Assembly: GCF_018402695.1 (NCBI RefSeq)
Contig: NZ_JAGYIM010000024.1
Span: forward strand, 248,001 to 312,000
Source: Arsukibacterium sp.
GTDB taxonomy: Bacteria; Pseudomonadota; Gammaproteobacteria; Enterobacterales; Alteromonadaceae
DNA length: 64,000 nt
Direction: 5' to 3'
The position numbers and the translations under genes were made by a program. Shown here piece after piece: positions 1-8,925 of this stretch. Every line of letters begins with the position of its first letter. The stretch's first letter is position 1. The notes beneath the pieces were generated by a model that saw only the letters and a list, made by a program, of their open reading frames with translations, did no database searches and had not been told where the DNA came from.

Positions 1-655
1 AGTATTGCTCAGTGTAGGCTTGTTTGCGTTATCAGGCGCGTTAACCAACTGGCTTGCGGTGCATATGCTGTTTGAGAAAGTGCCATTGTTATATGGCTCT
101 GGCGTGATACCGGCCCGCTTTACTGAGTTTAAAGCCGGCATTTATCAGCTGGTGATGACGCAATTTTTCAGTCGTGACAATATCGACCGTTTTTTAACCA
201 CCAGACAACACGGCCAGCCAGGCGATGAAAAAAGTAGTCCGGCGTTCGATTTTGAACCGGTAATTGCAAAAACAGACTTATCTCCCGCTTTTGATTCCTT
301 ACTAAAAGTCGTCGAGCAATCTTCTTTTGGTGGCATGCTAAGCATGTTTGGTGGTAGCGCCGCCTTAGTGCCGTTAAAAGATCCTTTTATTGCCCGCTTA
401 AAAGAGGCGTTAATCGATGTCTCCCGCAGTGAAGAATTTAACCAACTGGTATTAGCCCAGCTTGATCAGCCTGAACAGCTGCAAAGTATCCGTGACCAGA
501 TAGAAACCATAGTGCAGCAACGGCTGGCTGAGCTTACCCCGGAACTGGTGAAACAGATAATTCAGCAGATGATCCGCCAGCATCTGGGTTGGCTGGTGGT
601 CTGGGGTGGAGTATTTGGCGGGTTGATAGGCCTGTTAGCCGCATTTATTCCTTAA
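1..655 (+). CDS. DUF445 family membrane protein, 5' end outside the window
   Basis: The reading frame is open from the window edge, so the gene probably begins upstream; an internal TTG at position 5 need not be the true start. The visible part opens with a hydrophobic segment containing Gly-Ala-x-Thr-Asn-Trp-Leu-Ala, typical of the first membrane helix of DUF445 proteins. A charged helical middle follows, with alternating Gln/Glu/Leu near the end, and then a C-terminal hydrophobic helix of about 20 residues (roughly residues 192-214 counted from position 5). DUF445 proteins are inner-membrane proteins of unknown role. A perfect hairpin follows the stop, between this gene and the convergent dipeptidase gene. 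Confidence 0.75.
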   Translation, partial: VLLSVGLFALSGALTNWLAVHMLFEKVPLLYGSGVIPARFTEFKAGIYQLVMTQFFSRDNIDRFLTTRQHGQPGDEKSSPAFDFEPVIAKTDLSPAFDSLLKVVEQSSFGGMLSMFGGSAALVPLKDPFIARLKEALIDVSRSEEFNQLVLAQLDQPEQLQSIRDQIETIVQQRLAELTPELVKQIIQQMIRQHLGWLVVWGGVFGGLIGLLAAFIP

Positions 656-683
656 CAGAAAAGAGCAACTAAAACAGCTAACC

Positions 684-708
684 GCCAGTGGCGCAGGACA
701 CCACTGGC
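684..708. terminator. intergenic hairpin between convergent genes
   Basis: GCCAGTGG (684-691) and CCACTGGC (701-708) form a perfect 8-bp stem with a 9-nt loop in the 67-bp gap between two convergent genes. There is no T-tract on either side, so this is a possible bidirectional 3'-end structure rather than a clear intrinsic terminator. Confidence 0.35.
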
Positions 709-722
709 TATCTGGGCCGAAG

Positions 723-1946
723 TTACTGTGCGCGTGCGTAAGTTTCTACTTCGCGCCAGACCCGCAGCAAATTGCCAGACAGAATTTTATCAATATCAGC
801 TTCGCTGTAACCGCGCTCGAGCAAGCCGGCAATCAGGTTAGGGTAGCTCGCGACGTCTTTCAGACCCTCAGGCAGCGAGTCGCCAACGCCATCGTAATCA
901 GAGCCAATACCAACGTAATCAATACCGACCAGTTGCACCACATGGTCAATATGGTCCAGCACAGTTTCCAGCGTAGCGAACGGGTAAGGCTGTTGCTGCC
1001 GGAAAACGTTAGCGAAGGCGGCATCATTGGCAACGCCGGCTTTTTCGGCGGCAGCTTTGCGCATAGCACCATACTGATTGGCAATGGCCGTAACGAAAGA
1101 CGAGCCGAAATTAATCTGAATAACACCGCCATTTTTGGCCAGCGCTTTAATCATATCGTCATCCATATTGCGCTCGAAACCTGGCACAAAGCTGCGCAGC
1201 GACGAGTGGGAGGCAATAACCGGTACTTTGCTAAGCGCTACCGTCTGATAAAAGGCGTCGTCTGAAACATGCGAGATATCAATCATCATACCGATATTGT
1301 TCATTGCGACTACCAGCTCTTTGCCAAACGGGCTTAAGCCCTGCCAGCGGCGGCGTAAGTCGTAACTGGAGTCAGAAATATGATTACTCTCAGAGTGTGC
1401 CAGGGTAATGTAGCGAATACCGCGCTGATAGAAATGGCGTAAGTTGGCTAAGTCGCCGGCGATAGGGGTGCCGTTTTCCATGCCAAGTGCCAGGGAAATT
1501 TTACCACTGCCAAACTGAGCTACAGCATCTTCAGTACTATGAGCCATGGCAAACTTATCCGGTGCCCGGCCTGCCAGCGCTTCCATATTATCAATCAGTT
1601 GGTTCGCCAGCTGATAGCCGCCACCGCTGCGCTCGTAAGATGCCGGAATATAAATCGACATAAAGGGCACATTTAAACCACCTGTACGGGCCCGCGGATA
1701 ATCAAACTCGCCACGCTCGGTAGCCCGGCTGACATCTTCCCAGTCTTTATGGAGCCGGTAAGGAACATCGATATGGGTATCGATGATCATGCTGTTTTGG
1801 GCAATTAACCGGGCGCGTTGTTCGACCGTCAGCTCGTTGGCAGCAGGCTTTGGCCCGGCTGTGGTGTTAAGCTGGCCCGGGGTGCTGCAGGCGGTAAGTC
1901 CGCTGCTTAGCAGCGCAATGCAAAGTAAAGAGAGGCGGGGAGTCAT
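723..1946 (-). CDS. membrane dipeptidase (peptidase family M19), lipoprotein
   Basis: 407 aa, similar in kind to renal dipeptidase/PepD-type M19 zinc peptidases that hydrolyse dipeptides. A start at 1946 is chosen over the longer frame (1979) because AAGGAA lies 7 nt upstream and the protein then begins with a standard lipoprotein signal (Leu-rich core, then Leu-Thr-Ala-Cys), so it is probably anchored in the periplasm. Metal-site motifs of the family are visible in order: the His-x-Asp of Asp-Thr-His-Ile-Asp, the Glu of Gly-Met-Glu-Asn-Gly, His of Asp-Ile-Ser-His-Val, His of Ala-Ser-His-Ser, and Gly-Ser-Asp-Tyr-Asp-Gly near the C-terminus. It stands alone, divergent from the cytochrome b562-like gene. 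Confidence 0.9.
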   Translation of the reverse strand: MTPRLSLLCIALLSSGLTACSTPGQLNTTAGPKPAANELTVEQRARLIAQNSMIIDTHIDVPYRLHKDWEDVSRATERGEFDYPRARTGGLNVPFMSIYIPASYERSGGGYQLANQLIDNMEALAGRAPDKFAMAHSTEDAVAQFGSGKISLALGMENGTPIAGDLANLRHFYQRGIRYITLAHSESNHISDSSYDLRRRWQGLSPFGKELVVAMNNIGMMIDISHVSDDAFYQTVALSKVPVIASHSSLRSFVPGFERNMDDDMIKALAKNGGVIQINFGSSFVTAIANQYGAMRKAAAEKAGVANDAAFANVFRQQQPYPFATLETVLDHIDHVVQLVGIDYVGIGSDYDGVGDSLPEGLKDVASYPNLIAGLLERGYSEADIDKILSGNLLRVWREVETYARAQ

Positions 1947-2025
1947 TAGTGGTTCCTTGTGGTTAATACGGCTGGCCATAATATGCTATGCTGCGCTCTG
2001 AAAATCCAGCCCGGAGTTGTCGCAT

Positions 2026-2415
2026 ATGTTTTGCCGTTTTTTATTGTGTCTGCTGCTGATGTTGCCACTGACGGTTGATGCCAATAACAATGTAGATTTA
2101 GAAGCCACTATGAAAAACATGGGGCTGGCGTTAAAACAAGCCAGAGAAGCAGCCAGCCCGCAGGCCGCTATCCCTTTTATCGGCAAATTAACCGAACTGA
2201 CTGAACAGGCAAAAATGGCGCGATTTCCAGAAGATAAAGCGCAAACTTATCTGGAAGGGCTGGATAAGGTGCTGTTAACATTACAGCGCGCCCGCATCGC
2301 CGCTGACGCCGGAGATGAGCAGCAACTGCAGCAGGCGCTTACTGAAGTGGATAAGTTACGGCGCCATTATCATAAACAGCGTAAAGTCAGCTTCTGGCAA
2401 CTGCTGTTTGGTTAA
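2026..2415 (+). CDS. cytochrome b562 family protein
   Basis: 129 aa from the ATG at 2026, which has GGAG (2013-2016) 9 nt upstream; the TTG at 2017 leaves no room for a ribosome site. An N-terminal hydrophobic signal peptide (about 19 residues, ending near Val-Asp-Ala) predicts a periplasmic product. The rest looks like a four-helix bundle. Leu-Glu-Ala-Thr-Met near the mature N-terminus and Arg-His-Tyr-His-Lys in the last helix sit where cytochrome b562 carries its Met and His haem ligands. There is no Cys-x-x-Cys-His, so haem would be non-covalent. The C-terminus extends about ten residues past the family's usual end. Family assignment is by motif reading only; haem binding is inferred. Confidence 0.7.
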   Translation: MFCRFLLCLLLMLPLTVDANNNVDLEATMKNMGLALKQAREAASPQAAIPFIGKLTELTEQAKMARFPEDKAQTYLEGLDKVLLTLQRARIAADAGDEQQLQQALTEVDKLRRHYHKQRKVSFWQLLFG

Positions 2416-2443
2416 TGCCCGTTTTTGGCGTTATAAACAGAGC

Positions 2444-3154
2444 TTAGCCGGCTAAACCCACATAAACGTTCTGCACATCGTCATCGGCGTCAATGGCATC
2501 CAGAAACGCCTCAACCTCTGCACGCTGTTCATCGTCTAAAGTTACCGGATTATTGGCCCGATAGACCAGTTTAGCGGTCAGCACATTGTAGCCAAATTCC
2601 GGTAGGGCCTTGGCCACCAGGTCTAAATCGGTCGCTTCCGTTAAAAATACCACTTCATTGTCTTCAGCATCATCACCCGTTTCAAAATCCTGGGCGCCGG
2701 CTTCAATGGCCGCTAGCTCAATGTCGGCATCCGGGCTGCTGGCTTCGGCTTCAATCTGACCTAAGTGTTTAAAATCCCATGATACGGCGCCTGAGGTGGC
2801 CAGCTGGCCTTTGCGGAACAACTGGCGAATACTCTGGGCGCTGCGGTTTTTATTATCAGTTAAACACTCAACAATAACCGGCACCTGATGCGGCGCAAAA
2901 CCTTCATATACAACGGTTTCATAGTTGGCCGGGCCATCGAGTAAGCCGGCACCTTTTTTAATCGCCCGTTCCAGGGTGTCTTTTGGCATTGAGGCTTTTT
3001 TAGCGGTTTCGATGGCAGAACGCAATTTGGCATTCATATCCGGATCAGCGCCGTTGCGGGCGGCGACGGCTATTTCTTTTGCCAGCTTGGTAAATATCCG
3101 GCCCTTGGCGTTAGCGGCGTCTTGTTTATGTTTGGCTTTCCATTGTGCGCCCAT
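2444..3154 (-). CDS. YebC/PmpR family DNA-binding regulator
   Basis: 236 aa, the usual length for this family. The N-terminus (Met-Gly-Ala-Gln-Trp-Lys, then [11 protein letters not shown]) and the central Asn-Lys-Asn-Arg-Ser block are characteristic. The first residues are less like canonical YebC (Gly-His-Ser-Lys-Trp) and closer to the second, YeeN-like paralogue group. AGGAG lies 8 nt before the ATG. YebC proteins act as transcriptional regulators, and some members are implicated in easing ribosome stalling; which applies here is unknown. It does not sit beside ruvC, where the canonical yebC is normally found. Confidence 0.85.
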   Translation of the reverse strand: MGAQWKAKHKQDAANAKGRIFTKLAKEIAVAARNGADPDMNAKLRSAIETAKKASMPKDTLERAIKKGAGLLDGPANYETVVYEGFAPHQVPVIVECLTDNKNRSAQSIRQLFRKGQLATSGAVSWDFKHLGQIEAEASSPDADIELAAIEAGAQDFETGDDAEDNEVVFLTEATDLDLVAKALPEFGYNVLTAKLVYRANNPVTLDDEQRAEVEAFLDAIDADDDVQNVYVGLAG

Positions 3155-3380
3155 TGTCGCGCTCCTGTATTCTTTAGGATTAAAACTAAGTATTAAAACT
3201 AAGGGGTCAATACGAACAGGGCGCTAGTCTAGCCAATTGCAGGCTTTTATAGCAAGCTTAAGCGCTAAACTGCCATTGATTTTAATAATTGACTGAAATA
3301 ACGCCGCAGTTAAAACCAAAGCAGGGCACAGTACGTTTAAGCAAATTGATGAAATCGCCAGTCTGAACCGGATTATTATA

Positions 3381-4004
3381 ATGAACGAACGCTCAGCAAT
3401 AACAACAAGCCCGGCAATTAAAGCTGTGGTATTCGACCTTGATGGCACCCTGGTTGACTCGCGGCTGGATTTCAGCGCTATTTGCAGTGATATCGGCTGG
3501 CCTGCCGGCACGCCATTGCTGGAACAACTGGCGACGGTCAGCTGTCTGACTGAAAAATCGCGGGTCGAGCAGATTATTTATCAGCATGAACTGGCCGGGG
3601 CGGAGGCTGCCAGCTGGATCCCGGGAGCGCTGCAGAGCCTGCAGCATTTATCAGAGCAGGGCTGGCCACTGGCTATTCTAACCCGTAATATGCGCCAGGC
3701 CACTGAACGGGTGATCAATCGTCTGCAAATACCAATTAGTCTGGTGCTAACCCGGGAGGATTGTGCTCCTAAACCAGACCCGGCCGGGCTGCAGTTGATT
3801 GCGCAGCAGTTGCAGTTAAGCTGTGCAGAGATTTTATACGTTGGTGATTATTTATTTGATTTGCAGGTTGCGGCTAATGCCGGTAGTTTATCTTGCCTGT
3901 ACCTGAATGGGGCTAATCAGCAGTTTATTGAGCAGGCTGATTTTCATATCAGCCACTTTAATCAGTTGCCAACCCTGGTAAATAAAATAAGTGGGCGTAC
4001 CTAG
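3381..4004 (+). CDS. HAD-superfamily hydrolase, subfamily IA (phosphatase-like)
   Basis: 207 aa. HAD motif I (Phe-Asp-Leu-Asp-Gly-Thr-Leu-Val-Asp) lies near residue 19, motif II as Leu-Thr-Arg-Asn, motif III Lys in Ala-Pro-Lys-Pro-Asp-Pro, and motif IV as Val-Gly-Asp-Tyr-Leu-Phe-Asp. A short helical cap sits between motifs I and II, as in phosphoglycolate phosphatase-like enzymes; the substrate cannot be read from sequence. The TAG stop (4002-4004) lies within the terminal inverted repeat of a MITE-like element, so the native C-terminus may have been altered by that insertion, although all four catalytic motifs are intact. Confidence 0.85.
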   Translation: MNERSAITTSPAIKAVVFDLDGTLVDSRLDFSAICSDIGWPAGTPLLEQLATVSCLTEKSRVEQIIYQHELAGAEAASWIPGALQSLQHLSEQGWPLAILTRNMRQATERVINRLQIPISLVLTREDCAPKPDPAGLQLIAQQLQLSCAEILYVGDYLFDLQVAANAGSLSCLYLNGANQQFIEQADFHISHFNQLPTLVNKISGRT

Positions 4005-4269
4005 GGCGTGTTGACGTTTGGTGGTTGTTTTTGCAGCTGAGTGGCTGGTATTTATACAAGGCAGAGCTTGTGATGTGTAGTTATTCTACATGAGCAAGCG
4101 ATAACGCATTAGAAATGCCAGCCATACGCTGCCCGTAGGGTTCGTCTGGCGACGCTTTGCTCTTTGTCACTCGTCGCTTATTTAGAATAACTAAACTGCG
4201 CTCCTTGTTTCGCGATCAAAACGTCGCCAGAGCGAACAAAATCTAACCAGCAAACGTCAACACGCCCTA
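4002..4269. repeat. MITE-like element with 17-bp terminal inverted repeats and TA ends
   Basis: The left end TAGGGCGTGTTGACGTTTG (4002-4020) is the exact reverse complement of the right end (4251-4269). Looser complementarity continues about 12 bp inward. Both ends start with TA, compatible with a TA target duplication of the IS630/Tc1-mariner type. Inside are two further complementary pairs: 4078-4088 with 4183-4193, and 4145-4154 with 4222-4231. No open frame of meaningful length is present, so it would be non-autonomous. It fills most of the gap between the HAD gene and the GGDEF gene; 4270-4395 holds only AT-rich upstream sequence for the latter. Confidence 0.8.
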
Positions 4270-4395
4270 AATGTTTGCAGCGCCGTTAAGCATTAAGGCC
4301 TGACATGCCTGCTATTTAAGCGATTTAGTTGCATTATCGCCGTTAAAACCCCTATATTAGCGGCATAATTATAAAAAAATGCAGGGTAGACAAAT

Positions 4396-5439
4396 TTGCT
4401 GGCAAGATTAAAAAGCAATTTTTATCTGGCGATGATAAGTCTGGTCGGGTTGATGATTACCGTCTGTGTCACGCCGTACGGCATTTACCGGCTGCTAAGC
4501 GGTAATGTTGTGGTGGGGATCGCCGATCTGGTAATGGTGCTGGTCAGTATTTTCTGTGTGCTTTATGCCTGGCGTACAGACAACACCAAAGGCCCCGGCC
4601 TGATTATGGCGATGGCGTTTTGTGTTGGCGCCATACTGGTCTGTATTAACCTGGGGATCGACGGAGTTTTCTGGGTTTACCCTTTTATTGTATTTATTTT
4701 TTTTCTGGTTTCACCCATTAAAGCCTTATTGATGTTGCTGTTGTCATTATCTGTGTTAGTGGGTGTTGCTATATTTAATCCGGGCCAGATTTTCGCCAGC
4801 ACTTTTCAGTTAGTCTCGTTTACCGTTACCTGCTTTGTTACCAGCCTGTTTGCTTATTTATTTGCTTATCGCACCCAAACCCAGCGTGAGGCCCTGAAAT
4901 TGCTGGCCACCACTGATAGTCTGACTGGCGCCGCCAATCGCAGAACCTTAGATGAGGCCTTAATGGCTGCGATCATTCAGCACAGAAAAAACGGTACAGA
5001 ATATGGCCTGATGCTGCTTGACCTGGATTTCTTTAAAAATATTAACGATAACTACGGCCACAAAACCGGTGACAGCATATTGACCGAACTGGTGCCTGTT
5101 CTGAAAAAAATGGTGCGCCAGCGTGATACGGTATTCCGTTTTGGCGGCGAGGAGTTTGTGGTGTTGCTGGCCGATATCAAACAAGCAGACTTGCACAAGC
5201 TGGCCGATAAAATCCGGCTGGGTGTGAATGAGCAGCTGAGTTTACCTGATGGTAAGAAGTTGACTACGTCAATAGGTATCGCCGTATTGCAAACTGATGA
5301 GAGCTGGGAGAGTTGGCTGCACCGGGCTGATTTAGCGCTGTACCAGGCGAAAAGTCAGGGCAGAAACCAGGTGGTTGCTGCCCAATATCGCGCTGACGCT
5401 GAATACTCCGACGTCAGCAAACAAATGGCAGCGAATTAA
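4396..5439 (+). CDS. membrane-bound diguanylate cyclase (GGDEF protein)
   Basis: 347 aa. About six predicted membrane segments fill residues 10-160, followed by a GGDEF domain (about 170-330) that would make cyclic di-GMP from two GTP. The active-site motif is Gly-Gly-Glu-Glu-Phe at 250-254. An Arg-Gln-Arg-Asp inhibitory I-site lies at 241-244, five residues before it, so product inhibition is expected. The start is a TTG with AGGG upstream; the next Met is at residue 13, inside the first hydrophobic segment. The stop overlaps the hemH stop on the other strand (5436-5439), so the two genes are tightly convergent. The N-terminal sensor is not a recognised class to me. Confidence 0.88.
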   Translation: MLARLKSNFYLAMISLVGLMITVCVTPYGIYRLLSGNVVVGIADLVMVLVSIFCVLYAWRTDNTKGPGLIMAMAFCVGAILVCINLGIDGVFWVYPFIVFIFFLVSPIKALLMLLLSLSVLVGVAIFNPGQIFASTFQLVSFTVTCFVTSLFAYLFAYRTQTQREALKLLATTDSLTGAANRRTLDEALMAAIIQHRKNGTEYGLMLLDLDFFKNINDNYGHKTGDSILTELVPVLKKMVRQRDTVFRFGGEEFVVLLADIKQADLHKLADKIRLGVNEQLSLPDGKKLTTSIGIAVLQTDESWESWLHRADLALYQAKSQGRNQVVAAQYRADAEYSDVSKQMAAN

Positions 5440-6518
5440 TAGCCTTTAGCTGCAGCTAGCTCGTTGGCACGCTCTGCCCGTTTGGGATCAGCGGTAACCT
5501 GCCAACCCTGTAAGTTTTGTTTAATCAGCTGATAAAGTGCGCTGATATGCGCCGGCCGGTCATTCAGCGCGCTGATATACTGGTACTTTTCGCCACCAGC
5601 TTCGATGAAGTACTCGTGATTCTCTTCAGCGATCTCTTCAATCGTTTCCAGGCAATCGGCAGCAAAACCCGGGCAGAACACTTGCACTGACTTTACCCCT
5701 TGGCCCGGTAAGGCTTTTAAGGTTTCATCAGTATAGGGTTTGAGCCATTCTTCCCTGCCAAAACGTGATTGAAAAGTCGTCATGTATTCATCTTTAGCAA
5801 GGCCCAGTGCTTCTGCAATCAGTCGTGAGCTTTTATAGCATTCACAATGGTAGGGGTCGCCATTCAGTAAATAGCGTTTTGGAATGCCATGGTATGAAAA
5901 CATCAGTTTATCGGCGCGGCCATGTTCCGCCCAGTGCTGTTTAATGCGCTCTGCACAAGCGGCAATATAGCCATTATCATCATGATAATGTGAAATAAAC
6001 CGGATGTCCGGTAGCCAGCGGCGCTGGGTAAAGTTGTTCGCCAGCTCATCAAAAGTGGAAGCCGAGGTGGACGCAGAGTATTGTGGATAAAGTGGCAGTA
6101 CCAGAATTTTGCGCACACCCTGGGCAAACATTTTATCCAGCACGGAGCTAAACGACGGGTTGCCGTAGCGCATAGCAAAATCCACTATCACATCGGTCCG
6201 GCCGTCGTTGGCAAATTCGCGGGCTATGGCATCGGCTTGCGCTCTGGTATGAAATAACAGAGGCGAGCCTTGCTCGGTAAACACCGTGGCATAGGCTTTG
6301 GCAGAGCGGCGTGGCCGTATTTGTAATATAACGCCGTTTAATATAAACCACCACAACAGCCGTGGTACCTCGACCACTCTGGGATCCGATAAAAACTGTT
6401 TCAGATAGCGTTTTAACGCCTTAGGGGTCGGCTCGTCCGGGGTGCCGAGGTTAGTCAGCAACACGCCAATTTTATCTGTAGTACTGTGCTGATAGTTCGG
6501 GTTATTAATAAAAGCCAT
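5436..6518 (-). CDS. hemH: ferrochelatase
   Basis: 360 aa enzyme that inserts ferrous iron into protoporphyrin IX, the last step of haem b synthesis. It shows the family core: Gly-Val-Leu-Leu-Thr-Asn-Leu-Gly-Thr-Pro at the start, Leu-Pro-Leu-Tyr-Pro-Gln-Tyr-Ser in the middle, the Ser-Tyr-His-Gly-Ile-Pro motif with the catalytic His near residue 210, and Phe-Cys-Pro-Gly-Phe-Ala-Ala-Asp-Cys-Leu-Glu-Thr near 300. The ATG at 6518 is preferred over a TTG at 6545, which would add nine residues unlike the family N-terminus; neither has a strong ribosome site. It is a single gene, not in a haem operon. Confidence 0.95.
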   Translation of the reverse strand: MAFINNPNYQHSTTDKIGVLLTNLGTPDEPTPKALKRYLKQFLSDPRVVEVPRLLWWFILNGVILQIRPRRSAKAYATVFTEQGSPLLFHTRAQADAIAREFANDGRTDVIVDFAMRYGNPSFSSVLDKMFAQGVRKILVLPLYPQYSASTSASTFDELANNFTQRRWLPDIRFISHYHDDNGYIAACAERIKQHWAEHGRADKLMFSYHGIPKRYLLNGDPYHCECYKSSRLIAEALGLAKDEYMTTFQSRFGREEWLKPYTDETLKALPGQGVKSVQVFCPGFAADCLETIEEIAEENHEYFIEAGGEKYQYISALNDRPAHISALYQLIKQNLQGWQVTADPKRAERANELAAAKGY

Positions 6519-6721
6519 AGCTGTCACTTCAATTAGCGGGAACAAACAGCCTGAGCATACGCGCCCGGCTGCGGATTGGTTTGGTCTTCATGATCTGATG
6601 GTAACAGCTTCGCGTGGTGAACAGGAACTAAAAATGCTTTGAGTAAACCGGGTTACTGGTAAAGTAGCGACGATGCCGGTAAGCTCTATAGTCCATCAAT
6701 TTAAGGCAAATTGGTTAGCAA

Positions 6722-7195
6722 ATGCAGACAACGCCACGTTACAGAACCCACAGTAAAGTAAAAAAACTGCTGGCATTTGGTATTGCGGTGCTATTGGCGG
6801 CAGCCCTTGGCAGTATTGTCCAGAGTCAGTTCAATTTAGTCGCCATAGCAGCTTTGGTAGACCAGCTGCCGCCGGGCGACTGGTTGTACACAGTCTGGTT
6901 TGATTTACGTTCTTTTACGCCGACCATGCTGGTGATTATGGTGCCAGTTTTATTACTGGCCCTGGTGGCCGGCCGGTTATTACACAGCACTGTCGGTGTT
7001 AGCCGGCTATGGCTGGCTATGGGCTGTAGCCTGGTCGGTTTCCTACTGGCGTTGTGGGCTATTAATAATCTGGCACCAATGCCAACGCTGATTGCCGCCA
7101 GTCGTGGTTTGGTTGGCAGCCTGGCACTGGCATTGTGTGCTGCTGCTGGTGCCGCAATTTATGTCGGATTAACCAGTAGGCGTAATGAGGCGTAA
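6722..7195 (+). CDS. small integral membrane protein of unknown function
   Basis: 157 aa with a basic N-terminus (several Arg, Lys and His) and four hydrophobic stretches, near residues 15-45, 62-83, 91-110 and 122-150, giving a likely four-helix inner-membrane protein. I do not recognise a family. The stop ends one base before the ATG of the PQQ sugar dehydrogenase gene, and the coding end carries that gene's GAGG ribosome site, so the two are almost certainly co-transcribed and translationally coupled. That proximity is the only functional hint. Confidence 0.7.
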   Translation: MQTTPRYRTHSKVKKLLAFGIAVLLAAALGSIVQSQFNLVAIAALVDQLPPGDWLYTVWFDLRSFTPTMLVIMVPVLLLALVAGRLLHSTVGVSRLWLAMGCSLVGFLLALWAINNLAPMPTLIAASRGLVGSLALALCAAAGAAIYVGLTSRRNEA

Positions 7196-7196
7196 T

Positions 7197-8300
7197 ATGA
7201 CAAAAATTATCATACCAGCTTTGCTGTCTCTGCTGCTGTTGTCGGTAAAAGGGCAGGCGTTACCCTATCAGGTTATTACGGTGGCCGACGAGCTTAATTA
7301 CCCCTGGTCGTTAGCCTTTTTGCCGGATGGCAACCTGTTGGTAACGGAGCGTACCGGCAACTTAAAGCAATTGTCGGCAGCGGGTGAGGTGACGGCCGAC
7401 GTCGCAGCTGCCTTGCCAGAACTATATGTGGCCGCACAAGGAGGCCTGCTGGAAGTATTGGTACCTGCAGCGTATAGCCAGAACCAACAAATATTAGTTA
7501 GCTATGTCTGTGGCGATGGTAACGCTAATACACTTTGTTTGGCCTCAGGACGCTGGCAAGCGCAACAATTAACGGATATTCGTCAGCTATTTAAAGCTGA
7601 GCCTTACCGCAAAGGGGCGGCGCATTATGGAGGCCGGATGGTGCAACTGCCCGATGGCAGCATTTTGCTGACGCTGGGCGATGGCTTTGATTACCGGGAG
7701 CAGGCGCAAAACCCGGCTAATCATCTGGGGAAAATTGTCCGGCTGCAGCCTGATGGCAGCGTACCGGCTGATAACCCCTTTATTGATCAGCCCGGCTATG
7801 CCAGCGAAATATACAGTATCGGGCATCGTAATGTGCAGGGAATTGTCTACGATGCAGCCAGTAATCAGGTATACAGTCATGAGCATGGCCCACGCGGTGG
7901 CGATGAGCTGAATAGGATTCAGGCCGGTAAAAATTACGGCTGGCCGGTGGCCACCCGGGGTATCGATTACACGGGCGCCAGAGTATCGCCATTCAGGCAA
8001 TATCCGGGAATGGCAGAACCCATCTGGCACTGGAGCCCGTCTATTGCCCCGGCCGGTATGACGTTATATCAGGGAGAGCTGTTTCCAAGCTGGCAGGGCA
8101 ACCTGTTTATTACTGCGTTAGCCGGTAAAGCATTACATCGGTTGGAAATGGTTAACGGCAAGGTGGTGAGCGAACAGCTGCTGTTAACAGAGCTTAACAG
8201 CAGATTGCGGGATGTACGCAGCGGTCCGGATGGCGCTTTATATATCCTGACTGATAGTGCCAGTGGTAAGCTGTTGCGGCTATTACCAGCACCGCAGTAA
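7197..8300 (+). CDS. PQQ-dependent aldose sugar dehydrogenase (Asd/YliI type)
   Basis: 367 aa, periplasmic: an N-terminal signal peptide ends near Gly-Gln-Ala. It is a six-bladed beta-propeller quinoprotein of the soluble glucose dehydrogenase family that oxidises aldoses to lactones. Family marks are Pro-Trp-Ser-Leu-Ala-Phe-Leu-Pro-Asp-Gly, His-Tyr-Gly-Gly-Arg (PQQ-side His), Gly-His-Arg-Asn-Val-Gln-Gly and Glu-His-Gly-Pro-Arg-Gly-Gly-Asp-Glu. The ATG at 7197 is chosen over 7185 because GAGG sits at 7187-7190. No PQQ biosynthesis genes lie in the window, so the cofactor must come from elsewhere in the genome or from outside. Confidence 0.9.
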   Translation: MTKIIIPALLSLLLLSVKGQALPYQVITVADELNYPWSLAFLPDGNLLVTERTGNLKQLSAAGEVTADVAAALPELYVAAQGGLLEVLVPAAYSQNQQILVSYVCGDGNANTLCLASGRWQAQQLTDIRQLFKAEPYRKGAAHYGGRMVQLPDGSILLTLGDGFDYREQAQNPANHLGKIVRLQPDGSVPADNPFIDQPGYASEIYSIGHRNVQGIVYDAASNQVYSHEHGPRGGDELNRIQAGKNYGWPVATRGIDYTGARVSPFRQYPGMAEPIWHWSPSIAPAGMTLYQGELFPSWQGNLFITALAGKALHRLEMVNGKVVSEQLLLTELNSRLRDVRSGPDGALYILTDSASGKLLRLLPAPQ

Positions 8301-8780
8301 TTAGTGCTGATGGCCGCCTTCACCATGCGCATGGCCATGAGCAATTTCTTCGCTGGTTGCGGGGCGGACGTTTAACACCTCTACCTTAAAGGTCAGGGTT
8401 TTACCGGCCAGCGGGTGGTTAACGTCAATCTGGGCTTTAAACATACCTACTTTCACTACAGTAACCTGGCGTTGACCTTCTTCAGTCTGAACCCAGGCCT
8501 TCATGCCAGGCTTCCACTTTTTGGCACCGTGTAAGTATTTAACCTGAATGTCCTGAATGGCATTCGCCTGGATCTCACCGTAAGCATCTTCTGGCGCCAG
8601 CGTCAGCTCCAGCGTATCGCCGGCGGTCTTGCCCTCCAGCGCCGCCTCTAGCTTTGGCAGCATTTGCTGCTGGCCATGCATATAAAGTAGCGGCGTGCTG
8701 CCTTTCGAGCTTTCCAGCTCACCGCTTTCGTCGCTTAGGCTATAGTGAAACTGAACTACTGCGTTGTTACTGATTTGCAT
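8301..8780 (-). CDS. FKBP-type peptidyl-prolyl isomerase, SlyD-like
   Basis: 159 aa from the ATG at 8780; a longer frame to 8825 adds 15 unlikely residues. The FKBP core is split by an insert-in-flap domain (about residues 65-120), as in SlyD and FkpB relatives. It includes Pro-Leu-Leu-Tyr-Met-His-Gly and Pro-Glu-Asp-Ala-Tyr-Gly-Glu, the latter a family hallmark at the domain boundary. The last residues are His/Gly-rich (five His in the last 13), a shorter version of SlyD's nickel-binding tail. It would act as a cytoplasmic folding helper and possibly in nickel handling. It converges on the PQQ dehydrogenase gene with no gap. Confidence 0.88.
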   Translation of the reverse strand: MQISNNAVVQFHYSLSDESGELESSKGSTPLLYMHGQQQMLPKLEAALEGKTAGDTLELTLAPEDAYGEIQANAIQDIQVKYLHGAKKWKPGMKAWVQTEEGQRQVTVVKVGMFKAQIDVNHPLAGKTLTFKVEVLNVRPATSEEIAHGHAHGEGGHQH

Positions 8781-8925
8781 AATGCGTTGCCTGTAATTAA
8801 AAAGGGCATTATGAAAGGCAGGCATTGAAAAATCGACTGTTATTTTTATTCTGAGCAGAAAATTGCGGTTTCCTGGCTGGCTTTCTACACTAATTTCAGA
8901 AAGTGCACAAAACTCGGAGTATCGA

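Noticed and set aside
7587-8030. 147-codon open frame on the minus strand
   Set aside because: Antisense to the PQQ sugar dehydrogenase gene; no domain, and the sense strand carries conserved propeller motifs.
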